Origin: Kitasatospora sp044457565
Lineage (GTDB): Bacteria; Actinomycetota; Actinomycetes; Streptomycetales; Streptomycetaceae
Length of the DNA stretch: 64,000 nt
Direction of reading: 5' to 3'
Assembly (NCBI RefSeq): GCF_044457565.1
Contig: NZ_JBITGZ010000003.1
Location: 186,001 to 250,000, forward strand
Positions 42,032 through 50,862 of the stretch are shown piece after piece (position 1 is the stretch's first letter; the number at the start of each line of letters is the position of its first letter). The position numbers and the translations under genes are program-made. The notes beneath the pieces were generated by a model, which was given only the letters and a program-made list of their open reading frames with translations, was not told the DNA's origin and ran no database searches.

Positions 42032-43339
42032 TCAGCGGGCGTCCGCGCCCGGCGGGGTGAAGGTGAAGCGCAGCGACCTGACCCGGTTGTCGAAGTTGGA
42101 CGGGATCAGCTCGGGCTCGCCGACCGAGCGGATGTCGGGCAGGCGGGTGAACAGCTCGCGGAGGAGCACCTTCATCTCCTGGCGGGCCAGGTGCGCGCCG
42201 AGGCAGTAGTGCGGGCCGCCGCCGCCGAAGCCGAGGTGCGGGTTGGGCGAGCGGGTGATGTCGAAGGCGTCCGGGTCGGCGAAGACGGCCTCGTCGCGGT
42301 TGGCGGAGCCGAAGAACAGCACCACCTTCTCGCCCGCCGCCAGCCGCGTCCCGTTGAGGTCGTGGTCGGCGGCGAGGGTCCGGCGGAACTGGATGATCGG
42401 CGTGGCATGCCGGATGATCTCGTCGACCGCGCCGGCGAGGTACCGGTCGAGGTCGGAGAGCAGCAGGGCGCGCTGCTCGGGGTGCGCGGACAGCAGGTGC
42501 AGTCCGTGCGCGAGGGCGTTGCGGGTGGTCTCCACCCCGGCGACCAGGAGCAGCGAGAAGAAGGCGCCGAGGTCACGCCCGCCCAGCCGCCGGCCGTCGA
42601 CGTCGGCGGCGACCAGCGCGGAGATCAGGTCCTCGGTGGGCCGGCGGCGGCGTTCGCGGCCGAGCTCGGCGACCATGCCCTGCATCCGGGCCAGCGCCCG
42701 CAGCCCGCGTCCGGGGATGCGGATCCGGCTGCGCGGTGGCCGCTCGACCCCGATGTGCTCGGAGGCGCGGTTGACCTGGTCGAGGATGGCGCGCCGGGGC
42801 TCCTGCGGGATGCCCATCATGTTGCAGATGACCTGGAAGGGGAGTTCGGCGGCGACGTCGGTGACGAAGTCCTCCGGCCGCCGCTCGATCACCTCGTCGA
42901 CCAGCCGGGCGGCCACCCGGCGGATGTCGTCCTCGGCGCGCTCCAGCAGGCGAGGGGTGAAGGCGCGGGAGACCACCCGGCGCAGCTGGGCGTGCCGCGG
43001 ATCGTCAAGGTTCACCATGGAGTCGCCGAACAGGGCCCGTACCCAGCGGGCGGGCTCGGGCGTGGTGACGCCGGGCCCGCTGAGGAAGACCGCCGGGGTC
43101 CGGCTGGCCTCCACCACGTCGGCGTGCCGGACGATCGCGTGGAACCCCTTCGCCGGTCGACGGCCGGCCGCGGGGCGCTCGGTGAAGAACACGGGGGCGG
43201 GCAGCCGGCGGAGCTCGGCGAAGGCGGCCGCGCGGGTGGGCGCGGGGAGCTTCCAGAATTCCGGGTCGGCGAGGTCGAATTCGGGCCGGACGATGCCGGT
43301 GGAGCCCGTCGGTGCAGGGGTTCCCGCCACTGCGCTCAT
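42032..43339 (-). CDS. Cytochrome P450, CYP124/125/142-like
   Basis: A 435-residue soluble bacterial P450. The I helix is AGVETTRNAL, the K helix ExxR is EIIR, and the haem loop FGGGGPHYCLG contains Cys379. The end LPDIRSVGEPELIPSNFDNRV resembles the actinobacterial group that hydroxylates sterol side chains and methyl-branched lipids. The ATG at 43339 has GGAGG ten bases upstream. No ferredoxin or reductase gene lies nearby, so electron partners are encoded elsewhere. The substrate is not determined by sequence. Confidence 0.88.
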   Translation of the reverse strand: MSAVAGTPAPTGSTGIVRPEFDLADPEFWKLPAPTRAAAFAELRRLPAPVFFTERPAAGRRPAKGFHAIVRHADVVEASRTPAVFLSGPGVTTPEPARWVRALFGDSMVNLDDPRHAQLRRVVSRAFTPRLLERAEDDIRRVAARLVDEVIERRPEDFVTDVAAELPFQVICNMMGIPQEPRRAILDQVNRASEHIGVERPPRSRIRIPGRGLRALARMQGMVAELGRERRRRPTEDLISALVAADVDGRRLGGRDLGAFFSLLLVAGVETTRNALAHGLHLLSAHPEQRALLLSDLDRYLAGAVDEIIRHATPIIQFRRTLAADHDLNGTRLAAGEKVVLFFGSANRDEAVFADPDAFDITRSPNPHLGFGGGGPHYCLGAHLARQEMKVLLRELFTRLPDIRSVGEPELIPSNFDNRVRSLRFTFTPPGADAR

Positions 43340-43556
43340 GCCCGCAGTACCTCCGTGTCTTGTCGGTGCCCACATTTAGCGGGCACCGGCCGACGGAATG
43401 TCAAACCACCTTGATTGTCCGATGATATGCATTTCTTGCACCATTCTCGTTCACACCGGTGTACGACGGCATTTCGCCCGGCACCCCCCGGTAGACCCCG
43501 GCGCCGCACGGCGCGAATGCCGTGGGCGCCCGCGCGGGCGGCGCTATCGTGGCCGG

Positions 43557-44363
43557 ATGCCCCTCTCCCCCGACCCCCGCGCCACCCGCGTCGAGCCGGA
43601 CGACCTCGGGCTGCCCGTACGGATCGGCGCCGTCCAGCAGGTGGTCTCCCTCGTCCCGTCGCTGACCGAGGCGGTGGCCGTGACCGCCCCCGGGCTGCTG
43701 GTCGGCGCCACCGACTGGTGCAGCCACCCGGCCGACCTCACGGTGACCAGGATCGGCGGCACCAAGAACCCCGACGTGGCGCGGATCATCGCGCTGGCCC
43801 CTGATCTGGTGCTGGCCAACGAGGAGGAGAACCGGCTCCCCGACCTGGACGCCCTGCGGGCCGCCGGAGTACCGGTCTGGGTCACCGAGGTCCGCACCCT
43901 GGAACAGGCGCTGAGCTCCCTGGAGCGGGTGCTCACGGTCGCCTGCGGCCTCCCCCGGCCGCACTGGCTCGACCAGGCGGAGGCCGCCTGGCGCGACGTC
44001 CCGCAGCCGCCCCGGCCCCTGCGGACGGTGGTGCCGGTCTGGCGGCGCCCGTGGATGGTCCTGGGCCGGGACACCTTCGCCGGCGACCTGCTGCGCCGCC
44101 TGGGCGCCCCGCCACTGCACGCCGCCCACCCGGAGCGCTACCCCGCCATCCCGGTCGACGAACTGCTCGCCGCCGGGCCCGAGTTGGTGGTACTGCCGGA
44201 CGAGCCGTACCGCTTCACCGCCGAGGACGGGCCGGAGGCCTTCCCCGGCGTGCCGGCCGCGCTGGTCAGCGGCCGTCACCTGACCTGGTACGGACCCTCG
44301 CTGGCCGAGGCCCCCGCACTGCTCGCCGCGCAGCTCGCCGACCGGCGGCCGGGGCGGGGGTAG
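43557..44363 (+). CDS. Helical-backbone metal-receptor-like protein (BtuF/FhuD fold) without signal peptide
   Basis: A 268-residue protein with the BtuF-like pattern VVSLVPSLTEAVAV, then GTKNPDVARIIALAPDLVLA and VWVTEVRTLEQALSSLERV. This is the fold of cobalamin and siderophore binding proteins. Unlike those, there is no signal peptide or lipobox with the ATG at 43557, and no ABC transporter genes are adjacent. A cytoplasmic ligand-binding or enzyme role is therefore more likely. The frame reaches back to 43398 without an export signal that I trust. Confidence 0.75.
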   Translation: MPLSPDPRATRVEPDDLGLPVRIGAVQQVVSLVPSLTEAVAVTAPGLLVGATDWCSHPADLTVTRIGGTKNPDVARIIALAPDLVLANEEENRLPDLDALRAAGVPVWVTEVRTLEQALSSLERVLTVACGLPRPHWLDQAEAAWRDVPQPPRPLRTVVPVWRRPWMVLGRDTFAGDLLRRLGAPPLHAAHPERYPAIPVDELLAAGPELVVLPDEPYRFTAEDGPEAFPGVPAALVSGRHLTWYGPSLAEAPALLAAQLADRRPGRG

Positions 44364-44529
44364 AGGGCGCTGGCCGGGGGTCGCAGCGGGATCGCGGGTC
44401 GCGGCCGCAGGCCGGGATCGCGTAGGCGTACGCGTTCGCGTTACGCGGGCAACCCGGGCGCGGACGCCGTGCGCGTGCGTCGTAGGATGACGCCTCTTGA
44501 TGACGGACTGACAACACGGGGCGGCGCAC

Positions 44530-45570
44530 ATGCGGGTCAGGGCTTCTCAGCGCGCGATAGTGGTCGTCACGGCGGTCACGGCGGCGACCGCACTGCTCAC
44601 CTCCTGCGGTGAGAAGCACGCCACCGCGAGCGGCACGCCCTCGGCCGCCACCGTCGCGGCCGAGGCCTCCGACACCCCCTCGGCGAGCGCCTCGCCCTCG
44701 GCCTCGCCCTCGGCGAGCCCGACCGCCTCCCCGAGCCCGACCGCCAGTGCCTCGCAGGGCCCAACGCCCAGCCGGTCGGCCCGCCCCGGCACCACCGCCC
44801 CCGGCAAGCCGGCCACCGGGCAGCCCACCACGGCCGCCCCGAGCACCGCGGCCGCCGCCGGCGCCGCGCCGAAGGCGGCCCCGCCCGCACCCGTGGCCGC
44901 ACCCGCGCCCGCGCCGGTCGCCAAGCCCGGTCCGGTCGCCCCGACGCCGCCACCCGCGCCCGCCACCCCGCACGTCCCGCCGCTGCAGAGCTCCTGCAAG
45001 CCGAGCAAGCCGAACCCGGACGAGCCGCAGAGCGCCGTCGGTGAGGCGCTGGCGGCCGCCGCGGCGCAGCCGCGGTCCCTGACCCTGAGCAACGGCGGCA
45101 CCGACAAGCTGCCGCCGCTGCCCGCGGCCCTGGTCAAGGCCATCGCCTGGCAGGAGAGCGGCTGGCAGTCCGGCATCCTCGCCTGCGACGGCGGCATCGG
45201 GACGATGCAGGTGATGCCGGGCACCGTCACCATGATGAACAACAAGTACGGCACCAAGTCCGACCCGAACACGCTGAACGGCAACGTCCAGCTCGGCACC
45301 CAGCTGCTGGACTGGCTCGTCGCGTACTACGGCGACTCCTGCTTCGGCGGGAAGTACGACCTCTCCCCCGACCCGGCGACCGGCAAGACGCCGCTGCTCG
45401 ACCTGGTCATCTCCGCGTACAACGCCGGCGCGGGCAACGTGCACTACAACACCGTGACCGATCCGGCCACCGGCGCCGTCACCGGCAGCCTGGTGATCCC
45501 CAACCCGAGCTACGTCGCCAACGTCAAGGCCCTGATGTCCCGCGCCCCCTGGACGAGCGCCGCCGGCTGA
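44530..45570 (+). CDS. Lytic-transglycosylase-like (SLT) lipoprotein
   Basis: A 346-residue exported protein. The signal peptide ends in the lipobox LLTSC (Cys near residue 26). A disordered Ala/Pro/Ser/Thr linker runs to about residue 155, followed by an SLT goose-lysozyme-like domain with catalytic Glu in AWQESGW, the CDGGIGTMQVMPGT block and a C-terminal YNAGAGNVHY. It would cleave peptidoglycan glycan strands outside the membrane. Cys pairs at SSCKPS, LACDGG and DSCFGG suggest disulfides. Confidence 0.88.
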   Translation: MRVRASQRAIVVVTAVTAATALLTSCGEKHATASGTPSAATVAAEASDTPSASASPSASPSASPTASPSPTASASQGPTPSRSARPGTTAPGKPATGQPTTAAPSTAAAAGAAPKAAPPAPVAAPAPAPVAKPGPVAPTPPPAPATPHVPPLQSSCKPSKPNPDEPQSAVGEALAAAAAQPRSLTLSNGGTDKLPPLPAALVKAIAWQESGWQSGILACDGGIGTMQVMPGTVTMMNNKYGTKSDPNTLNGNVQLGTQLLDWLVAYYGDSCFGGKYDLSPDPATGKTPLLDLVISAYNAGAGNVHYNTVTDPATGAVTGSLVIPNPSYVANVKALMSRAPWTSAAG

Positions 45571-45653
45571 TCCAGGCGGCCGGCCGGGACGGTCCGGGCC
45601 GCGCCGGCGGCAACTCGCGTGCACGTTCGCCCTGCGTGCGCCAGACTGCCCCG

Positions 45654-46730
45654 ATGAACGCGGCGGGCAGTACGGCGGAACTGGTCGGGCAGGCACTGGC
45701 GGCACTGCTGGTCGCCGAGGAGTCGAACGAGTCGGACGACTGGGACGAGTACGGCGCGCTGCTGTGGCGCGCGGCCGCCGACGGGGAGTCGTCACTGTCG
45801 CTCGGCCTGGAACTGACCGGCTCGAAGGATCCGGTCGAGCGTGAGGTGGGCTGCGACCTGCTCGGCAACGCGAGCGACCAGCACGAGGCCGTCCGGGCCG
45901 AGAGCGCGGCGGCGCTGGCCGAACTCGCCGGGCGGGAGAGCGAGAACCGCGTACTGGAGTCCCTGGCGCAGGCGATCGGAACGACGCGCGACCGGCGTGC
46001 CGTCCCCGTCCTCCTCGCGCTCACCGGGCACCCCGACGCGGACGTGCGCCGACGGACCGCCTGCGCCTTCGCCGGGGTCGCCACCGGATCGGCGGACGGA
46101 CCGGACGTCCACGCCCTGATCGCACTGACCCGCGACGCGGACCCCGAGGTTCGCGACTGGGCGACCTTCACGCTGGGCTTCCAGCTCGACGCCGACAGCC
46201 CCGCGATCCGGGCCGCACTCTGGGAGCGGACGGGCGACGACTCGGCGGAGGCCCGCGAGGAGGGCATCCGCGGACTCGCCCGCCGGCACGACCCGCGCGC
46301 CGTGCCCCTGCTGACGGAGCTGCTGCGCGACCCCGAGGGCGCCCTGACCCTCACCTTCGACGCGGCACGGATCATGGGCGTCCCGCAGCTGCTGCCGGCC
46401 CTTCAGGACTACGACCCGGAGAACCCCGGGGTCGCCGCCGCCCTGAACGCCTGCGACCCGGCGCGACGGGCCCGCCTGGACGCCGACGCCTGGGAGCTGG
46501 TGTGCGAACTCCACCGGCGCCGCCCCGACCTGGGCGCGGCCGTCCTCATGAGTCGCTTCGACGACGGCCTGACCCTGCATCTCGCCACCGGTCCGGAGGC
46601 CTCGGGCTACTGCGTCGAGGCGCTGCTCGCACGGGCGGGCGGCGACGTCGCAGGTGCCGTCGAACTGGTCGTGTCCGACCTGCCCGGGAGTGGCACCGCC
46701 GCCACCGCGGGGGCGCCGTCGCAGCTGTGA
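45654..46730 (+). CDS. HEAT-repeat protein
   Basis: A 358-residue all-helical protein with about five HEAT-like units, seen in the repeated pattern 'D-x-x-V-R-x-x-A/T' (GHPDADVRRRTACAF, DADPEVRDWATFTLG, GDDSAEAREEGIRGLA). HEAT proteins are binding scaffolds. No enzyme motif is visible. The ATG at 45654 is preceded by no clear ribosome site; a GTG at 45636 is an alternative. It is a single gene with unknown partner. Confidence 0.78.
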   Translation: MNAAGSTAELVGQALAALLVAEESNESDDWDEYGALLWRAAADGESSLSLGLELTGSKDPVEREVGCDLLGNASDQHEAVRAESAAALAELAGRESENRVLESLAQAIGTTRDRRAVPVLLALTGHPDADVRRRTACAFAGVATGSADGPDVHALIALTRDADPEVRDWATFTLGFQLDADSPAIRAALWERTGDDSAEAREEGIRGLARRHDPRAVPLLTELLRDPEGALTLTFDAARIMGVPQLLPALQDYDPENPGVAAALNACDPARRARLDADAWELVCELHRRRPDLGAAVLMSRFDDGLTLHLATGPEASGYCVEALLARAGGDVAGAVELVVSDLPGSGTAATAGAPSQL

Positions 46731-46889
46731 CGGGCGGGCAGGGACCAGGACCCGGCGGGCGGACAGCGGACCGGCCCGCCGCAGGAGTCCGGTGAGCGGG
46801 TCAGCGGCGGGCGACATGTCGTCGTCCCTGCTGCTGCCCCGCTGCCCGGGCCCTACGGCGGGCCGGTGGTGGAACGGGATCCTGCCGGC

Positions 46890-48773
46890 TCAGCTACGAG
46901 CCTCGGTGACGGCGGCGCCCAGCGCCTCCTTGATGCGCGGGCCGAGCCTGGCGAAGCCCAGCTCCTTCATCGCGGCGCGCAGCAGGTCCTCGTCGCTGCG
47001 CTCGACCGCGTCGCTGTCGATCCAGCGCACGACGGCCAGCAGTTCGTCCGCCGAGTAGGCGGTGACGGGACGCCCGGGGGTGACGGCCGGCTTCTTCGGC
47101 CGACGCGTACGGGCGCGCGCGGGCGCCGGCTCCTCGGTGACCGCCTCAGCGGGCTCCTCGGTGACCACCTCGGCAGGCTCGGCTGCCGCGACCGGCGCGG
47201 CCTCCGGCGCGGCGACGGGCGCGAGGTCCACCTCGGGCTCGGCCGCCATGACCTCCATGACCTCCACGGCCGGCTCGACCGGCGCCTCGACCGGCTCGAC
47301 AACGAACGGCTCCTCGGCCACGACGGCCTCGGCGAGGGGCTCGACGCTCTGCTCGGATTCCGGGTCGACGGCGGCCTCGGCCTCGGTGACCGCTTCGGCA
47401 TCCGACTCGGCGATCAGCTCGACCTCGGCGGCTTCGGCCACCGGCTCGATGTCGGCGTCAGAGGCCTCCACGGTGACCGGGTCGGCCGCTGCCTCGGCCA
47501 CCGCGGGGACGTCCGGCTCGACGTCCGCCTCGATGACCGGCTCAGCCGCGGTCTCGGCAACCACGATGTCGGCCCCGGCCTCAGCTTCGACCGCCGGCTC
47601 GACGTCCGCCTCAGGCGTGACCTCGGCCTCGGCGGGCTGCGCCGCCTCCGGCTCGACGTCGGTCTCAGCCGCGAGCTCGACCGCCGGCTCAACCTCAACG
47701 GTCGGCTCGGCCACTGCCTCAGCGGTCGGCTCGACCTCGACGTCAACCTCGACGACCACGTCGACGTCCGCCGTCTCCGCCGCTACCGCGGCCTCGGCCT
47801 CCGGCTGGTCCTCGGACTGGCCGTCGCGCTGGCCGCCGGCCAGGGCCTGGCGGGCGGCGTCGAGGCCGCCGGTGTGGCGCTGGTAGGCGGCTTCGGCGGC
47901 ACGGCGGTCCGCGTTGGCCGTGGTGAGTTCGGCGAGCAGGTCGGCGAGGCCGTGCTGCTCCAGGGTGGTGCGCAGGGCGCGGATGGTGGGCAGCCGGTAG
48001 AGGGTGCCCTCGTCCGCCGCGAGGCGCTCGACCAGGTCGACGATCTCCTTGAAGGGCTGCGCCTCCAGGTCGTTGGCCGGGAGCAGGCGGGCGAGTTCGG
48101 CCAGTCCTGCGCCGATGGCCTCGAAGTCCTGCGCCGCGGCCTCCACCGGCTCGCCGTTGGCCGGCGGGACGGGACGGGCGCCCTCGGGGGCGAAGACGGC
48201 CCAGGCGCGGCGCTCGACCTCGGCGGCCGCCAGGGCCTCGTGCAGGTCCTCGCGCCGGGCGCGCGGGACGACCGCGAGCGACTGTGCCTGCTTGCGCAGG
48301 GCCCGGGCACGCAGCCAGGACAGCTTGATGCCCCGTTCCTTGCGCCAGGCCGAGCCGGCCGTGGCGGCGGTGAGCGCGTCCAGGTCGGCGGCGTAGGCAC
48401 CGCGGTGGAGCGCGCCGGCGGTGCGGTGCACGCGCTGGAGCAGCTCGACCAGCAGCGCCGCCTCGGCGACCGTGCCCGGCTCGCTGAGGCCGGCGTCGGC
48501 GGCGAGGCCGACGACCGTCTCCCAGACCTGCTGGAGGTCGCGGCCGCGCAGTTCGGCGAGGACGGTCGAGGCGGCGCGGGCGTCCTCGGGGGTGGCGACG
48601 GTGTCCACGGCGGCGTACCAGGCGTGGGTGTCGGCGCTGAGGGTGAAGGCGCCGAGTTCGGCGTACCGGCCCAGCTCCTCACGGAGGTCCGGTGCGGTGT
48701 CGGTGGTCGCGGGGGCCTCGGCCAGGTCCGATTCGTCGGCTGCGTCGGCGTTTCGCGAATGAAGCACTGTCAT
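46890..48773 (-). CDS. Long Val/Glu/Ala-repeat protein with conserved ends
   Basis: A 627-residue soluble protein in three parts. Residues 1-310 are conserved-looking and helical (WRKERGIKLSWLRARALRKQ; LEQHGLADLLAELTTANADR). Residues about 315-570 are a disordered acidic region of Val-Glu-Pro-Ala repeats without aromatic residues. Residues 570-627 are a small basic-then-helical domain (DELLAVVRWIDSDAVER, DLLRAAMKELGFARLG) that resembles the end of some large actinobacterial superfamily 1 helicases. No helicase motor motifs occur. Its ATG overlaps the stop of the upstream lipase-maturation-factor gene (ATGA). Function unknown. Confidence 0.75.
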   Translation of the reverse strand: MTVLHSRNADAADESDLAEAPATTDTAPDLREELGRYAELGAFTLSADTHAWYAAVDTVATPEDARAASTVLAELRGRDLQQVWETVVGLAADAGLSEPGTVAEAALLVELLQRVHRTAGALHRGAYAADLDALTAATAGSAWRKERGIKLSWLRARALRKQAQSLAVVPRARREDLHEALAAAEVERRAWAVFAPEGARPVPPANGEPVEAAAQDFEAIGAGLAELARLLPANDLEAQPFKEIVDLVERLAADEGTLYRLPTIRALRTTLEQHGLADLLAELTTANADRRAAEAAYQRHTGGLDAARQALAGGQRDGQSEDQPEAEAAVAAETADVDVVVEVDVEVEPTAEAVAEPTVEVEPAVELAAETDVEPEAAQPAEAEVTPEADVEPAVEAEAGADIVVAETAAEPVIEADVEPDVPAVAEAAADPVTVEASDADIEPVAEAAEVELIAESDAEAVTEAEAAVDPESEQSVEPLAEAVVAEEPFVVEPVEAPVEPAVEVMEVMAAEPEVDLAPVAAPEAAPVAAAEPAEVVTEEPAEAVTEEPAPARARTRRPKKPAVTPGRPVTAYSADELLAVVRWIDSDAVERSDEDLLRAAMKELGFARLGPRIKEALGAAVTEARS

Positions 48774-50584
48774 GTGAAGTCCGGTTTCCTGGCAGGGCGA
48801 CTACGGCGGGACTGGAGGGAGGCGGCGGGCCGGTGCGCGGGCCCCGGCGGATGGGGCGTCGGGCGGGGGCGGACCGTCGGCGTGGACGCCCAGAATACGG
48901 GTGCTCGTTCGAGCCTTGCACGCACCCACCACCCGACAGGCCGACGTGACGCCGCGGACCCCCCGTCCGGCGGCGGCCGGCCCGGCTGCCCGGACGCCCT
49001 GGCCGAGGTCTGCCCGGGCCGGCGGCGGGGCTCCGGGCCGTCCGGGCGCGGCCGCCCGGCGAGCGGGAACGCCCGCAGTCCGCGCCCGCCCGGGCCGGAG
49101 CGGGCGGCGCGAACGCCGCCGCGGCGGCCCAGCGGAGGGTACTGGCCCATCCTGCCCAGGCTCTCCAGGCTTGTCGGTGCCAGGTATTCGTACAGCACCG
49201 TCCGGTGCCACCACGCGCCCGTCGCCCGCAGTTCACGCCAATCGGTGAACCGGTAGAGGTGCAGCACCGCCCGGATGTGGGTGGGCGGCGCGGCCGGGAA
49301 GGGGTTGGCGCGCAGCAGCTTGAGGGTGTCCGGGTCGTTCACCAACAGTCTGCCGACGAACGGCAGGAACCAGGACCGGGCGTAGGCGGGCGAGATCGCC
49401 GCGAACCACATCAGCCAGTCCAGGCGCAGATGATAGGGGGCGAACTGGCGCGGCAGCCGCCGTACGTCACCGGGTTTGCCCTTGAACCCGTACTCCCGCC
49501 AGACGGTGCGGTCCGTGACCTCCGGCTCGTCGGTGCCCTCGACCACCACCTCCTGCCGGATCCGGTTGATGCTGCCGAAGGCGCCGTAGGTGTTGACCAG
49601 GTGGATCCGGTTGAAGGAGCGGTTCATCACCTGCCCGCGCGAGATCATGTTGCGCACCGGCCAGTAGCTGAGCACCAGCACCACCCCGCCGACGGCGAGC
49701 ACGAGCGCGCCGAACCAGTCGGGTACGGACGGGTGGAGCGGCGGCGCGGGCGGCGTGAACACCGCGTCCAGGCTCCGGGTGTCGAGGGCGGCGACGGCGA
49801 GGGTGATCGTCAGCCAGTTGAGCCAGGCGAAGTTGCCGGAGGCGACCAGCCAGAGCTGGGTGACGATGACCAGGGCGGCGGCCACGCTCGCCACCGGTTG
49901 CGGCAGCAGCAGGCAGACGGGGACGACGAGCTGGGTGAAGTGGTTCGCGGCGACCTCGACGCGGTGGAGCGGGGCGGGCAGGTGGTGGAAGAACCAGCTG
50001 AGCGGGCCCGGCATCGGCTGGGTCTCGTGGTGGTACCGCAGGCAGGTGAGGTCGCGCCAGCAGCTGTCGCCACGGATCTTGATCAGACCCGCGCCGAACT
50101 CGACCCGGAACACCAGCCAGCGCAGCAGCCACAGCGTCAGCGAGGGCGGGGCGACCCGCGCGTTGCCGAGGAAGGCCGCCAGGAAGCCGGCCTCCAGCAG
50201 CAGTGACTCCCACCCGAAGGAGTACCAGGCCTGCCCGACATTGACGATCGACAGGTAGAGCGCCCAGAGCAGCAGCCAGATCAGCACCGAGACCCAGAGC
50301 GGTACGAGGTCGGCGGCCCCGGCCACCACGGCCGTGGAGAGCGCGGCGCCCGTCCAGCAGACGCCGGCGAAGAGGCGGTCGGAGTAGTGGAGATGGAAGA
50401 GGCCGGGGGACTGCCGGAACGCCACCCTGGCGACGAAGCTCGGCACCGGCAGCATCCCGTGCTCGCCGATGAGCGCCCGGAACTGGTTGACCGCCGCCAG
50501 AAAGCCGACCAGGTAGACGGCGGCCAGCAGGCGCTGTACGAGCAGTCTGCTCAGCCAGTAGTCGGGCGCCGCCAACCAGTCCAT
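48770..50584 (-). CDS. Lipase-maturation-factor-family membrane protein
   Basis: A 604-residue protein of the LMF1/DUF1222 family. It has about ten membrane helices up to residue 310 and the family blocks FRVEFGAGLIKIRGDSCWRD, NFAWLNWLTI and TDRTVWREYGFKGKPGD, then RQFAPYHLRLDWLMWF. In vertebrates LMF1 helps lipases fold; the bacterial role is unknown. After about residue 485 (LGRMGQYPPLGRR) the sequence becomes Arg/Pro/Gly-rich for about 120 residues. This tail is unusual: it may be real, since the stop overlaps the next start, or read-through after a frameshift. Confidence 0.8.
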   Translation of the reverse strand: MDWLAAPDYWLSRLLVQRLLAAVYLVGFLAAVNQFRALIGEHGMLPVPSFVARVAFRQSPGLFHLHYSDRLFAGVCWTGAALSTAVVAGAADLVPLWVSVLIWLLLWALYLSIVNVGQAWYSFGWESLLLEAGFLAAFLGNARVAPPSLTLWLLRWLVFRVEFGAGLIKIRGDSCWRDLTCLRYHHETQPMPGPLSWFFHHLPAPLHRVEVAANHFTQLVVPVCLLLPQPVASVAAALVIVTQLWLVASGNFAWLNWLTITLAVAALDTRSLDAVFTPPAPPLHPSVPDWFGALVLAVGGVVLVLSYWPVRNMISRGQVMNRSFNRIHLVNTYGAFGSINRIRQEVVVEGTDEPEVTDRTVWREYGFKGKPGDVRRLPRQFAPYHLRLDWLMWFAAISPAYARSWFLPFVGRLLVNDPDTLKLLRANPFPAAPPTHIRAVLHLYRFTDWRELRATGAWWHRTVLYEYLAPTSLESLGRMGQYPPLGRRGGVRAARSGPGGRGLRAFPLAGRPRPDGPEPRRRPGQTSARASGQPGRPPPDGGSAASRRPVGWWVRARLERAPVFWASTPTVRPRPTPHPPGPAHRPAASLQSRRSRPARKPDFT

Positions 50585-50785
50585 GCCAACCCGTCCCTGT
50601 CTCGGCCGCTCCGTCCCCGGCGCCTATCCCTACCACCCGGCACCGGGCCGGGGAGCGCGCCGGCAAGGCGGGTACGGTCCGGTTCACCCGGTCGGACAGG
50701 TAGCCGCGGGCGCCGCCGACCGGCAGGGCGGGACGGGACGGGAGGAGTGGGGCGGCGCAGACGCGGGCGCGGCGGGAATGGCTGC

Positions 50786-50817
50786 GGCGGGGCTCCCCCG
50801 GCACGGGGAGCCCCGCC
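50786..50817 (-). terminator. Hairpin terminator
   Basis: A 13-base perfect stem (50786-50798 with 50805-50817) and a 6-base loop, about 45 bases beyond the end of the GAF/PAS gene. Confidence 0.8.
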
Positions 50818-50862
50818 ACGACGGAGTGGGGCGGGTGGGGTCGGAGCCCGGAGCGTGGGCGA

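Noticed and set aside
42032..43339. P450 as a conservon member (CvnE type)
   Set aside because: Some conservons include a P450 directly downstream of cvnD. Here it is more than 10 kb away on the opposite strand.
47100..47830. Long repetitive region as a non-coding repeat array
   Set aside because: The repeats keep one open frame encoding Val/Glu/Pro/Ala runs of the 627-residue protein and have no fixed DNA unit.
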